This document shows positions 41,013-49,664 of a DNA stretch of 64,000 nt, one piece after another. Below the pieces are notes generated by a model. It did not search any database. It saw nothing but the letters and a program-made list of their open reading frames with translations, and was not told the DNA's origin. Both the position numbers and the translations under genes were made by a program. Positions within the stretch are counted from its first letter, which is position 1. Each line of letters opens with the position of its first letter. Origin of the DNA: Methylonatrum sp040877625 (GTDB taxonomy: Bacteria > Pseudomonadota > Gammaproteobacteria > Nitrococcales > Aquisalimonadaceae); the NCBI GenBank assembly GCA_040877625.1, contig JBBDNK010000005.1:1-64000 (forward strand), read 5' to 3'.

Positions 41013-41666
41013 TTATCGCGTAATGGTCGAATCATCGGCCGATGTGGCCGTCGGATACAGCAGTTCGACCAGGGAGTGGCTGAAGGCATCGGGGTTTGAT
41101 CCGGAGTGGTGCTCACAGAGCTGATCCATCAGCCCGCGCAGCCGGAAGAACATGAAATTGGTGCCCAGGATGGTCAATGCCAGCACCGTCGGATCAGTGT
41201 CCCGGGCAAGGCATCCGTCCCGGCGCATGGCCTCAAAGCTGTCAATCAGGCCTCGCAGGCCTTTCAGCACAGTCTCCTCGGCCATGGTGCGCTGCGTGTT
41301 ATCGGTGTTGCCCATCATCAGGCGCAGAAACAGGTCCACGCTGTGCGGATCATCGAGCATGGTGCGCAGATTGTTGCGGGCGAACGTCTCCAGCCGATCG
41401 TGGATGGGAGAGTCGCTGTCGCGCAGTTCGTTTCGCACTTGATGGAAGCCTGTGGAACTGTCATCGAGAACCGCCCGGTACAGGCCGAGCTTGTTCACGA
41501 AATGATGAAACACATTGGCTTTGCTGGCCTTGGCCCGCTCGGCAACATCCCGAATGGAAACACCCTCGTAGCCCCGCTGCGCGAACAGGATGCGTGCGGC
41601 CAGGAGGATTCGCCGGGCTGCTTCGGTTTTCGCCGGAGCGGATCCGGCAGTGGCATGATCAGGCAT
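41013..41666 (-). CDS. TetR family repressor of the RND locus
   Basis: Protein of 217 residues with an N-terminal TetR helix-turn-helix ('RILLAARILFAQRGYEGVSIRDVAERAKASKANVFHHFVNKLGLYRAVL'). The C-terminal ligand domain is of the AcrR/'CerR-like' kind with no recognisable specificity. It is the first gene of the three-gene set TetR-adaptor-permease, so it probably represses itself and the pump. A perfect palindrome lies just upstream of its start. Confidence 0.92.
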   Translation of the reverse strand: MPDHATAGSAPAKTEAARRILLAARILFAQRGYEGVSIRDVAERAKASKANVFHHFVNKLGLYRAVLDDSSTGFHQVRNELRDSDSPIHDRLETFARNNLRTMLDDPHSVDLFLRLMMGNTDNTQRTMAEETVLKGLRGLIDSFEAMRRDGCLARDTDPTVLALTILGTNFMFFRLRGLMDQLCEHHSGSNPDAFSHSLVELLYPTATSADDSTITR

Positions 41667-41688
41667 GCGGGCGTCTCCGTAAGAAGTA

Positions 41689-41704
41689 GACCGATCGATC
41701 GGTC
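41689..41704. promoter_or_regulatory. Probable TetR operator
   Basis: GACCGATCGATCGGTC, a perfect 16-base palindrome beginning 22 bases upstream of the TetR start codon. Its size, symmetry and position match TetR-family operators that overlap the promoter of an autoregulated pump locus. Confidence 0.72.
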
Positions 41705-41815
41705 AGCGTATCGGAAACTTACATGGTCTTCCCTGATCATGCAAGCCAGTCGGGGCTGGTACATGTGGTCTGAGGTGCCGAGGGCCTGTGACCGCGCGGA
41801 AGCGATGTCGGCCTG

Positions 41816-42013
41816 TTACTGAATGGTGCTGCCGAGCCCGCCCAGCAGGACGAGAAAGGCGACGATGGCTGTCATCGCGTGCAGCACGATCAGCGCCATG
41901 AACGGTGGCTCTTCCCGGCGCCGCACCAGCAGCATGAGAATGCCGCCTGCGTAGGCAAGCAGAAACAGGAAGAAAGCGCTATTGAACCAGAGGTTTTCCG
42001 GGCTGGTGAACAC
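41816..42013 (-). CDS. Small two-helix membrane protein
   Basis: Hypothetical protein of 65 residues with a probable GTG start at 42013 behind a purine-rich TGGGG stretch. It has two hydrophobic helices (about residues 11-29 and 39-58) joined by a basic loop 'VRRREEPP'. No family recognised. It stands alone between the TetR gene and the DUF6316-like gene; conservation would be needed to be sure it is expressed. Confidence 0.55.
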   Translation of the reverse strand: MFTSPENLWFNSAFFLFLLAYAGGILMLLVRRREEPPFMALIVLHAMTAIVAFLVLLGGLGSTIQ

Positions 42014-42111
42014 CCTGTACCCCAGCAGTGCCAGTGGTTTTCGTGCACGGTTCGGACGCAGGGTAAATCAATCCTTGGTTCGATGATTCCGCCGCTGGAC
42101 GCATTCAGGGT

Positions 42112-42300
42112 TCAATGCTGCAGCTCGCGCCTCAATTCCTCCAGAAACCGCTGGCAGGCCAGCTCGGCGCTGTCCTGGTCCGGAAAGGGTCCTTCCAGCT
42201 TGTTGAAGCGATGTGTGAAGAACCACTGGCCGTTGATGCAGAAGTAACGGCCGGAGCGAAAGGGGATGGCGCCCTTTTCGCCATGGCGATGCTGATTCAT
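42112..42300 (-). CDS. Small DUF6316-like protein
   Basis: Protein of 62 residues; the ATG at 42300 has GGAGG 7 bases upstream, whereas the frame's longer upstream part has no start site. The pattern 'PFRSGRYFCINGQWFFTHRFNKLEGPFPDQDSAELACQRFL' fits the short gammaproteobacterial DUF6316-type family, with the R-x-x-R-(F/Y)-F and G-x-W-(F/Y)-F words. Function unknown; a small nucleic-acid or protein-binding unit is possible. Confidence 0.7.
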   Translation of the reverse strand: MNQHRHGEKGAIPFRSGRYFCINGQWFFTHRFNKLEGPFPDQDSAELACQRFLEELRRELQH

Positions 42301-42409
42301 GGGATATCCTCCACAGCGTTTCTGCGGCCTGCCCTGTTGTGCCCCGGAGCGTGACGCCGGATTTTTTCGCGGAACGCGATTATTCATATAAAAAGCGTAG
42401 CAGGTGGCG

Positions 42410-43957
42410 TCAGGGTTGTCCGCCGGTTGCAGGCCGGAGGAGGAAGGCGGATTCTTCGCGGTCGGGAGGCTCGAATTCCGTTATCTGGTGATTGAGAACC
42501 GTGGTGTCGGCCTCGGACGGATCCTCACCTTCGTCAGCGCGCCGGCGAATTCGCTGGCGCAGCTCGGCGACCGGGGCCTCGCAGTAGAGCAACTGAAAGG
42601 CGCACTGCTGCCGGGCGGCAATGTCCCGGAACAGGCGGCGTTGCCAGCGTTTCAGGAATGCGGCGTCCACCACCACCGGCCAGCCAGCGGTCAATAGACT
42701 ATCGGCGAGTTCCGCAAGCTTCTGATAAGTGGCATGGGAGCTTGCTTCCGTGTAGATTCCGCCGCCGATGGCCGATCCGCTTCTGGCCAGCGGCTTCAGG
42801 CCCCGCAGTCGCTTGCGCTGCACGTCCGAGCGCAGGCGGATGGCGCCGGTGCGCTCCACCAGGGCGAGAGCCGCGGTCGATTTGCCGCTACCGGCCAGAC
42901 CGCAGGTGATGGTCAGCGATGGCGGCGGCGGGATGGTCAAATGCTCGGCAAGCGCGAGATAGTCGTCACGCGCGTGCGCGATCTGCGTGCGTTGCGCGGT
43001 CGGTAGGCTGCCCTCCGCCAGGTGCAGAGCCTGAATCTTCGCCCTCACCAGGGCCCGGTATACCTGGTAAAAGCGCAGCAAGGCAACGCCGTTGTGGTCG
43101 TCGGTGGCATCCAGGTAGCGGCTGAGCAGGCGGGCGGAATAATCCCCTCGCCGGCGATGAACCAGATCCATGCACAGAAAAGCCAGCTCGTTGATGACGT
43201 CTATCCAGCGCAGTCCGGCGGAAAACTCGATACCGTCGAAGGGTACGGGCCGGTCAGTCAGCAGCACGATATTTTCCAGGTGCAGGTCACCATGGCACTC
43301 GCGAATGAACCCTTGTTCCACGCGCTGCCGCATGAGCGGCCGAAGTGCGTCGGCAGCGGCTCGTGTCCACAGCGCGATAGTCGCCATACGCGTTCTGACG
43401 CCGCGCTCGTGCAGCAGCGTGTCGAGCTGCGTCAGGTTCTCGAGGATCGGCTGTAGCTGACCATCGACGCTGTCCATGGGCGATGGCGGCGGGCCTGACG
43501 CCTGCATCGACAGGTGAAACGCGGCGATATCGTCGGCGAGGATATCGACCTGATCGGGGCGTAAATCGCCCCGCTCCAGGACGCGGTCGAGCCGATGCTC
43601 CTGAGGAAAGCGGCGCATGCGCACGGCATGGTCGAGGACCTCGCCGGCACCGTCGACATGCGGTGCGTCCGGCGTACCCGTGATCTCGGATACGCCGAGA
43701 TACAGCTCCGGCGCGAACCGTCCGTTGAGGCGCAGTTCTTCCTGACAGCAGGCTTCGCGCCGGGCCGCACTGGTAAAATCCAGGAAGCCCAGATTCAGCG
43801 GCTTCTTCAGCTTGTAGGCGTAATCACCTGCCAGCAGCAGGGTAGAGATGTGTGTTTCGAGGCGCTGAACGGCGTCTACGGGATGCGGATAGCAAGACGG
43901 GCTGAGCAGGGCCTCGACGAGACGGTGGTGCGCCCTGATGAGTTCACTATCGGCCAC
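42410..43957 (-). CDS. Fused aminoglycoside-phosphotransferase-like / ATPase protein
   Basis: Two-domain protein of 515 residues. Residues ~1-330 form an APH/choline-kinase-like fold with 'ECHGDLHLENIVL' (catalytic HGD) and 'IDVINELAFLCMDL'; residues ~345-515 are a P-loop kinase with Walker A 'GLAGSGKST', similar to gluconate or zeta-toxin-like kinases. This fusion is common in proteobacteria and of unknown role; despite the name it is not evidence of drug resistance. It is followed by nothing obvious and preceded 22 bases upstream by aroE. Confidence 0.88.
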   Translation of the reverse strand: MADSELIRAHHRLVEALLSPSCYPHPVDAVQRLETHISTLLLAGDYAYKLKKPLNLGFLDFTSAARREACCQEELRLNGRFAPELYLGVSEITGTPDAPHVDGAGEVLDHAVRMRRFPQEHRLDRVLERGDLRPDQVDILADDIAAFHLSMQASGPPPSPMDSVDGQLQPILENLTQLDTLLHERGVRTRMATIALWTRAAADALRPLMRQRVEQGFIRECHGDLHLENIVLLTDRPVPFDGIEFSAGLRWIDVINELAFLCMDLVHRRRGDYSARLLSRYLDATDDHNGVALLRFYQVYRALVRAKIQALHLAEGSLPTAQRTQIAHARDDYLALAEHLTIPPPPSLTITCGLAGSGKSTAALALVERTGAIRLRSDVQRKRLRGLKPLARSGSAIGGGIYTEASSHATYQKLAELADSLLTAGWPVVVDAAFLKRWQRRLFRDIAARQQCAFQLLYCEAPVAELRQRIRRRADEGEDPSEADTTVLNHQITEFEPPDREESAFLLRPATGGQP

Positions 43958-43978
43958 GGGTATACCTCAAGCCACCAT

Positions 43979-44809
43979 TCACCCTTGGGTCAGCTTCTCT
44001 CGCAATGCCGTAATGACGCCACTTGTTTCGGGCCGCACACCGCGCCAGAGTAGAAACGATTCCGCCGCCTGCTCCACGAGCATGCCCAGGCCATCCAGTA
44101 CCGTTTCCGCGCCCGCGTTCCGGCTCCATCCCATGAATACGGTGCGCGTCGCGCCGTAGACCATGTCGTAGGCGGCGGCGCCTTCCGTGAACAGAGCCGG
44201 CGGAAGGTCGGGCATGCTGCCGCTGAGCCCGGCGGATGTGCCATTGATGACCAGATCGAAGGGTTCCATGCGCGCCAGTTCGGCGAAGCCGCAGGCGGCA
44301 GTGGGTATATCCCCGCACAGCGGCAGCAGTGCCTGCGCGCGTTCGACCGTGCGATTGGCAATGACCAACCCGGCGGGTGCGGCCTTCGTCAGTGGTTCGA
44401 GTACGCCGCGGACGGCGCCGCCGGCGCCAAGCAAGAGGACCCGGGAGCCGGTAACAGCGAGCCCGTGGTTGTCTCGCAAATCACGGAGTAACCCGACCCC
44501 GTCGGTGTTGTCCCCGAACAGTTTGTCGCCTTCCGTCACGACGATGGTATTCACGGCGCCGGCCCGGGTTGCCCGTTGGCTGCGTTGGTCGACCGCGTGC
44601 CATGCGTCCTGCTTGAATGGCACGGTTACGTTCAGGCCGCGTCCACCGTCGGCTACAAATGCCCGCAGTGCCTGATCGAAGCCACCGACAGGCGCCTCCA
44701 TGCGGTCGTAACGCAAGTCCTGTCCAGTCAGTTCGGCGAAACGTGTGTGGATCCAGGGGGACTGGCTGTGCGCAACGGGGTTGCCGAATACGGCATAACG
44801 GTCGGTCAT
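43979..44809 (-). CDS. aroE: Shikimate dehydrogenase
   Basis: Protein of 276 residues from the ATG at 44809 (GCGGAG upstream). It reduces 3-dehydroshikimate with NADPH in aromatic amino-acid synthesis. Visible motifs: 'FGNPVAHSQSPWIH' at the substrate site, 'LNVTVPFK' with the catalytic Lys, 'GDNTDGVG', and the nucleotide loop 'LLGAGGAVRGV' followed by 'ANRTVERA' typical of NADP specificity. The pathway partners aroB and aroK are about 15 kb away in the same window. Confidence 0.95.
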   Translation of the reverse strand: MTDRYAVFGNPVAHSQSPWIHTRFAELTGQDLRYDRMEAPVGGFDQALRAFVADGGRGLNVTVPFKQDAWHAVDQRSQRATRAGAVNTIVVTEGDKLFGDNTDGVGLLRDLRDNHGLAVTGSRVLLLGAGGAVRGVLEPLTKAAPAGLVIANRTVERAQALLPLCGDIPTAACGFAELARMEPFDLVINGTSAGLSGSMPDLPPALFTEGAAAYDMVYGATRTVFMGWSRNAGAETVLDGLGMLVEQAAESFLLWRGVRPETSGVITALREKLTQG

Positions 44810-44884
44810 GGCGGCTCCGCGACGGACTTGTGGATCAATGATGGTAGCGATCAGCCTGGGGGGCAAGGCCCCGCTCGCGGTTTG

Positions 44885-46141
44885 TCAGCCGAAGATCATC
44901 AGCAGAATCTGGAAGAACACGATGGCGAGAATGCCACCGGCCGGCAGGGTGATGATCCACGACATGAAAATACTGCGGACCACAGACAGGTTCAGGGCGG
45001 CAATACCGCGCGCCAGGCCGACGCCCAGAACCGCGCCGACCAGCGTGTGCGTGGTGGATACCGGCAAGCCGGTGCCCGAAGCCAGCACCACCGTGCTGGC
45101 CGCCGCCAATTCACAGGCAAAGCCGCGGCTGGGTGTGAGCTGGGTGATTTCCTTGCCCACCGTGGCGATGACCCGATGGCCCAGCATCAGCAGGCCAAGC
45201 ACGATGCCGACCGCGCCGAGCATCAGCACCCAGAGCGCCAGCGGTGACCGGCTTGCCACTTCGCCACCACTCTGGACCACGCTGACCACGGCGGCGACCG
45301 GGCCGATGGCATTGGCGACGTCATTGGAACCATGAGCAAACGCCATGGCACAGGCCGTAACGATCATCAGCACGCCGAAGATCCGTTCGACGTTGGCAAA
45401 GTGAAATTCGCGATCCAGGCGGGGGTCTACGGGAATGCGGTTGATGATCAGTTTGCCGCTGATGCCGAGCACGGTACCGATGGCGAAAGCGAGGGCGTAG
45501 CTTTCGGTGGTGGTGAGGTCCAGGCCGATATGCTTCAGACCCTTGAGCATGGTCATCAGGGAAATCACGAAACCGGCGAAGAAGATATAGATGGGCACGT
45601 AGCGGCGCGCGTTGGTGAAGGGGTCGCGCCGGTCCAGGATCAGCATCTGTACGGAACGGAAGATCAAGTACGCAACAACGCCGGCGAGCAGGGGCGAGAT
45701 CACCCAGCTCATGGCGATGGTGCCGATCATCGGCCATTTCACGGCGTTCCAGCCGATTCCGGCAATTGCAAAGCCGACGATGGCGCCGATGATGGAGTGC
45801 GTGGTGGAAACCGGCCAGCCCATGGCGGACGCCAGCAGTAGCCACGTTCCGGCGGCCAGCAGCGCGGCCAGCATGCCGAATACAAGCATGTCCGGCTGGT
45901 CCACGAGCAGGCCGGAATCGATGATACCGCTGCGGATCGTGGAGGTTACCTCGCCACCGGCCAGTACCGCCCCGGCAAACTCGAATACCGCGGCCACCAG
46001 CACTGCCTGCTTGATGGTCAGTACCCGGGAACCCACGGAGGTGGCCATGGCATTGGCCACGTCGTTGGCACCGATGCCCCAGGCCATGAACAGGCCGAAT
46101 ACCCCTGCCAGGATCAGATAGATCAGGCCGTATTCCATCAA
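44885..46141 (-). CDS. PiT-type inorganic phosphate transporter
   Basis: Integral membrane protein of 418 residues with about ten helices and the duplicated PiT signature: 'GANDVANAMATSVGS' near the N-terminus and 'HGSNDVANAIGPVAA' near residue 265, both with the phosphate/cation residues. It is a low-affinity phosphate carrier that also admits arsenate in studied bacteria. It is 23 bases downstream of the DUF47 regulator gene. Confidence 0.95.
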   Translation of the reverse strand: MMEYGLIYLILAGVFGLFMAWGIGANDVANAMATSVGSRVLTIKQAVLVAAVFEFAGAVLAGGEVTSTIRSGIIDSGLLVDQPDMLVFGMLAALLAAGTWLLLASAMGWPVSTTHSIIGAIVGFAIAGIGWNAVKWPMIGTIAMSWVISPLLAGVVAYLIFRSVQMLILDRRDPFTNARRYVPIYIFFAGFVISLMTMLKGLKHIGLDLTTTESYALAFAIGTVLGISGKLIINRIPVDPRLDREFHFANVERIFGVLMIVTACAMAFAHGSNDVANAIGPVAAVVSVVQSGGEVASRSPLALWVLMLGAVGIVLGLLMLGHRVIATVGKEITQLTPSRGFACELAAASTVVLASGTGLPVSTTHTLVGAVLGVGLARGIAALNLSVVRSIFMSWIITLPAGGILAIVFFQILLMIFG

Positions 46142-46164
46142 ACTCCCCCGCGGAACCCTGCTTT

Positions 46165-46845
46165 TTACTTGGCGAGCATCATCTGCAGGCGCGAACCTAC
46201 GCGTTGGGCGATGTCCGCCAGCTTGCCCACCAGTTCGATGATCTTGTAGAGAAACATCACATCGACCGGGGGAAGGTCCTTTTCCTGTTTGCGCAGCGTC
46301 CGGCGCAACCGGATCTGTATGTTGTCGGTGTCCTTCTCGATGCGGTCGAGTTCATCGAGCATGTCATGCACAACATCAATCTCGGAGCCCCGAAACCCGG
46401 TTTCCACCAGTTCATCGAGTTCTTCCACGGTTTTCTTGGCCTGTCGGGCGGCATCCACGGAACGCTGTACATAGCCCATGAAGGGCTCGACCAGATCGTC
46501 CGGCAGTGTCATTTGTCTGCCCAGCACCAGTCCGCAGACGTCCTTGGCGGTATTTGCAATGTTGTCCTGCAGGCGCAGCAGTTCCAGCAAATCGCGCCGA
46601 TCCACGGGCAGGAACAGCGTGCGCGGCAGGTGCATGCGCAGTTCCTTCTTCATGGTGTCGGCTTCGTCTTCGAGTTTCGATGCCTGTTGCTGTACAGCTT
46701 CCACGGCTTCGAAATCCGCTTTGGCAACGGCCTCGAACAGAGGCACAAGCTGCTCCGCGCACTCCACCGCCTTGGTGATGTGCTCCTGCAGCGGCTTGAT
46801 GGGCGAATGGCCGAAGATTCCCGAGAAGTAGCTCTTGCTGATCAT
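46165..46845 (-). CDS. DUF47 (PhoU-like) Pit-accessory protein
   Basis: All-helical protein of 226 residues: TIGR00153/DUF47 pattern with 'FGHSPIKPLQEHI', 'ADTMKKELRMHLPRTLFLPVDRRDLLELLRLQD' and 'DILDELDRIE'-like helices (here 'DMLDELDRIEKDTDNIQI'). It resembles PhoU and is thought to regulate Pit transport. It precedes the transporter in a two-gene operon. Confidence 0.94.
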   Translation of the reverse strand: MISKSYFSGIFGHSPIKPLQEHITKAVECAEQLVPLFEAVAKADFEAVEAVQQQASKLEDEADTMKKELRMHLPRTLFLPVDRRDLLELLRLQDNIANTAKDVCGLVLGRQMTLPDDLVEPFMGYVQRSVDAARQAKKTVEELDELVETGFRGSEIDVVHDMLDELDRIEKDTDNIQIRLRRTLRKQEKDLPPVDVMFLYKIIELVGKLADIAQRVGSRLQMMLAK

Positions 46846-46918
46846 GTATGTATCGTCATGAAAATGTCACGGAACTGTAACAGAGGCGCGGAGTATAGGT
46901 GAAACCAGGGCCGTCAGG

Positions 46919-47941
46919 CTATCCCCCTGCGGCCTCCCTCATCCACAGTGCGGCCTTCCTGGCGAAATAAGTCAGTACGCCGTCGGCTCCGGCGCGCTTC
47001 ATGGCGGTGAGTGCCTCGAGGGCGCAGGCGCGCTCGTCGAGCCAGCCGTTGCGCGCGGCGGCCATGAGCATCGCGTACTCGCCGCTGACCTGGTAGGCGA
47101 AGGTGGGAGCGCCGAACTGTTCCTTCACGCGTTGAATGATATCCAGATAGGGCAGGGCGGGTTTTACCATGATCATGTCGGCGCCTTCCTCGAGGTCCAG
47201 TGCCACTTCGCGCAGCGCCTCGTCGCTGTTGGCAGGATCCATCTGGTAGCTGTGCTTGCCGCCGCCGCCAAGATTGCCGGCGGACCCGACGGCGTCCCGG
47301 AACGGGCCGTAATAGCTGGAGGCATACTTGGCTGCATAGGCAAGTATGCGCACGTTGTGATAGTCGGACGCCTCCAGGGCTTCGCGGATGGCGCCGATAC
47401 GGCCGTCCATCATGTCCGAGGGCGCTACGACGTCGGCCCCCGCCTCGGCATGGACCAGGGCCTGCCGGACCAGCACGTCGACAGTGGCGTCGTTGAGCAC
47501 GTACCCGGTATCGTCGATAAGCCCGTCCTGGCCATGTCGCGTGTAGGGGTCGAGTGCGACGTCGGTGATCACGCCGAGCTCGGGAAAGGTTTCCTTTATC
47601 GCACGGACGGTGACGGGCACCAGGCCGTCCGGGTTCCAGGCCTCGCGTGCATCGTCGGTCTTGCGGTCCTGGGGGACTACCGGGAACAGGGCGATGGCGG
47701 GTATGCCCAGGGCAACCACGGATTCCAGCTCTTCGAGCAACAGGTCGACGCTCAAGCGTTCCACGTCGGGCATGGATGCAACCGCCTCCCGGCGGTTGTC
47801 GCCATCGAGCACAAACATGGGATAGATGAGATCATCGGTGCTCAGCCGGTTCTCGCACATCAGCCGCCGCGAGAAGGCGTCGCGGCGCATGCGGCGCATG
47901 CGGGTGCCTGGAAAGTAACCAATTGTCGTGGACCTGCTCAC
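46919..47941 (-). CDS. hemB: Porphobilinogen synthase (delta-aminolevulinate dehydratase)
   Basis: Haem-pathway enzyme of 340 residues. The GTG start at 47941 is chosen because ACGGGAG lies 8 bases upstream and the length then matches the family; an ATG at 47980 would add 13 residues. Both active-site lysines are visible, in 'AYAAKYASSYYGPFRDA' and 'MIMVKPALPYLD'; 'VAPSDMMDGR' is also conserved. The zinc-type cysteine triad is replaced by Asp/Ala-type residues ('DVALDPYTRHGQDG'), so this is a magnesium-type enzyme. It is divergent from arsS, sharing a 190-base intergenic region. Confidence 0.95.
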   Translation of the reverse strand: MSRSTTIGYFPGTRMRRMRRDAFSRRLMCENRLSTDDLIYPMFVLDGDNRREAVASMPDVERLSVDLLLEELESVVALGIPAIALFPVVPQDRKTDDAREAWNPDGLVPVTVRAIKETFPELGVITDVALDPYTRHGQDGLIDDTGYVLNDATVDVLVRQALVHAEAGADVVAPSDMMDGRIGAIREALEASDYHNVRILAYAAKYASSYYGPFRDAVGSAGNLGGGGKHSYQMDPANSDEALREVALDLEEGADMIMVKPALPYLDIIQRVKEQFGAPTFAYQVSGEYAMLMAAARNGWLDERACALEALTAMKRAGADGVLTYFARKAALWMREAAGG

Positions 47942-48131
47942 GCGCCGTCTCCCGTTGATAGTAGCCGTGCAATTATGCACGGATAACGTGATGCGCCCAA
48001 CGTGGTTGAGAATGGGAACAGTATCGCGTAGCGGGTTTTACGTATGGTCCGCACTGCGCCCCGCCATGATAATGTTCCTTAAGGAGACACTGTTCTGGTT
48101 GTCGGCCGTGCCACCCCGGAGATGTTAGTCC

Positions 48132-49094
48132 ATGCACGCGATGTTACCGCGATTACAACCCGCCGATTTTCCGGCTATCCGGCGCGGCGTACTCGATACA
48201 CTGCAGGTCAATCTGGGTTACCTGTGCAACCTGGCCTGCGTGCATTGCCATGTGTCCGCGGGGCCGAAGCGCAAGGAACTGATGCGCCTCGAGACCATCG
48301 AAATCCTCATCCGCTTTCTGAAGGCGCGCGATATCCGCACACTGGACATTACCGGCGGCTCGCCGGAAATGAACCCGCACTTCCGCTATCTGGTGGAGCA
48401 GGCCGTCGCCCTGGGCGTGCAGGTCATGGATCGCTGCAATCCCACCATCATCGAGGAGCCGGGGTACGACTGGGTGCCGGCCTTTATGGCGGCCAACCGC
48501 GTGCAACTGGTGGCATCGCTGCCGTGCTATTCCGAGCAGAACGTCGACACCCAGCGCGGCAAGGGCGTATTCGAGCGAAGCATCACCGCGCTGCGCAAGC
48601 TCAATGACCTCGGTTACGGCAAGGCGGGAACGGGGCTGGAGCTCAACCTCGTCTACAACCCGCTGGGGCCGGCCCTGCCGCCGCCCCAGGCGCAACTGGA
48701 GCTGGACTACAAACAGCACCTGCGGGATGAGCACGGCATTGAGTTCAACAGCCTGTTCACGCTGGCCAATATGCCCATTCAGCGTTTCGGCAGCCTGCTC
48801 GTCTCCAGGGGCGAGTTCAGCGATTATATGGAGACGCTGAAGGCGGCACACCGCAAGGAGAACCTGGCCAATGTCATGTGCCGGAACCTGATCAGCGTGG
48901 ATTGGCAGGGCCAGGTGTTCGACTGCGACTTCAATCAGATGCTGGAGTTGCCGTTAAAGGGCGCGGGCAAGGCGCGCACGCATATCAGCGAGCTGCTGGA
49001 CTTTGAACTGAAGGGGGCGCCGATTGCAGTGGCGAATCACTGTTACGGCTGTACCGCCGGGCAGGGCAGCTCCTGCGGGGGCGCGCTCAGTTAG
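48132..49094 (+). CDS. arsS: Arsenosugar-biosynthesis radical SAM protein ArsS
   Basis: Radical SAM enzyme of 320 residues. The 4Fe-4S motif CxxxCxxC is 'CNLACVHC' near residue 35, followed by 'VSAGPKRKE'; 'LDITGGSPE' is the SAM-binding GGE-like motif. The C-terminal Cys-rich region 'MCRNLISVDWQGQVFDCDFNQML' and 'NHCYGCTAGQGSSCGG' is the hallmark of the ArsS family (radical SAM/Cys-rich). ArsS joins the 5'-deoxyadenosyl group to dimethylated arsenic, the first step to arsenosugars. The dimethylated substrate could come from the ArsM encoded 30 kb away. Start at 48132 behind GGAG. It overlaps the convergent Nudix gene by 8 bases. Confidence 0.88.
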   Translation: MHAMLPRLQPADFPAIRRGVLDTLQVNLGYLCNLACVHCHVSAGPKRKELMRLETIEILIRFLKARDIRTLDITGGSPEMNPHFRYLVEQAVALGVQVMDRCNPTIIEEPGYDWVPAFMAANRVQLVASLPCYSEQNVDTQRGKGVFERSITALRKLNDLGYGKAGTGLELNLVYNPLGPALPPPQAQLELDYKQHLRDEHGIEFNSLFTLANMPIQRFGSLLVSRGEFSDYMETLKAAHRKENLANVMCRNLISVDWQGQVFDCDFNQMLELPLKGAGKARTHISELLDFELKGAPIAVANHCYGCTAGQGSSCGGALS

Positions 49095-49572
49095 AGGTTT
49101 TCCGCGAGTCGTCGGTTTCCAGCGGCCCTGCCTGTTCAGGATCGAGCCGCTTTTCGGCCCAGTCCAGCACGCGCCGCACTCTGGGAGACGCAAGTCTGTG
49201 GGCCGTCGTGAAGTCGACCCACCGGTATTCCTGATGCTCGGGTTTGCCGGTTTCAGGGCTGATGCCGAGAACCACACGCTCGCTGTCGGTACGTGCCAGA
49301 TAGTAGCGGGCCACCTTGCCATGGGCATAGGGCCCGGTTTCCACAAAGTCATGGCCGCGGAAAAAATCCAGCGCCGTTGCCGGAAGACCGGTTTCTTCCT
49401 CCACTTCCCGCAGCGCACCTTGAAGTGGCGTTTCGCCGGCTTCCACCTGGCCCTTGGGGGAATCCCAGTATTGAAAAGCCCGCAACAGCAGGCATTGCCA
49501 TTCCGACCGGACCTCTCGGACCACGACTACCCCTGCCGATAGGGTACGGATCTTTCTGCGCTGTCCGGTCAT
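49087..49572 (-). CDS. Nudix hydrolase
   Basis: Protein of 161 residues with an intact Nudix box, G-x5-E-x7-R-E-V-x-E-E-T-G, at 'GQVEAGETPLQGALREVEEETGL' (about residues 40-62). The layout 'AGVVVVREVRSEWQCLLLRAFQYWDSPKGQVE' is that of the diadenosine-tetraphosphatase/dNTP-type subgroup. It hydrolyses a nucleoside diphosphate-X substrate; identity unknown. Its 3' end overlaps that of arsS. Confidence 0.9.
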   Translation of the reverse strand: MTGQRRKIRTLSAGVVVVREVRSEWQCLLLRAFQYWDSPKGQVEAGETPLQGALREVEEETGLPATALDFFRGHDFVETGPYAHGKVARYYLARTDSERVVLGISPETGKPEHQEYRWVDFTTAHRLASPRVRRVLDWAEKRLDPEQAGPLETDDSRKTSN

Positions 49573-49626
49573 GAGCTGCTCCCTGCGGTCATTCGGCGAT
49601 TCCCACCCAGAGTACCTGTGCTCATG

Positions 49627-49664
49627 CTAGGGAGCCTCTGATGTATTCACATGGGGCTCCCTAG
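49627..49664. repeat. 38-bp inverted-repeat element, single copy 2
   Basis: Arms CTAGGGAGCC and GGCTCCCTAG around an 18-base loop nearly identical to that at 6205 ('TCTGAT', 'TATTC', 'CATG'). Both arms differ from the 6205 copy at matching positions (A to G, T to C), so pairing has been conserved. The right arm holds the TAG stop of hemE (49661-49663). Confidence 0.87.

Noticed and set aside
42410..43957. Aminoglycoside resistance gene
   Set aside because: The APH-like domain is fused to a P-loop kinase in a common chromosomal family next to aroE; nothing points to drug modification.
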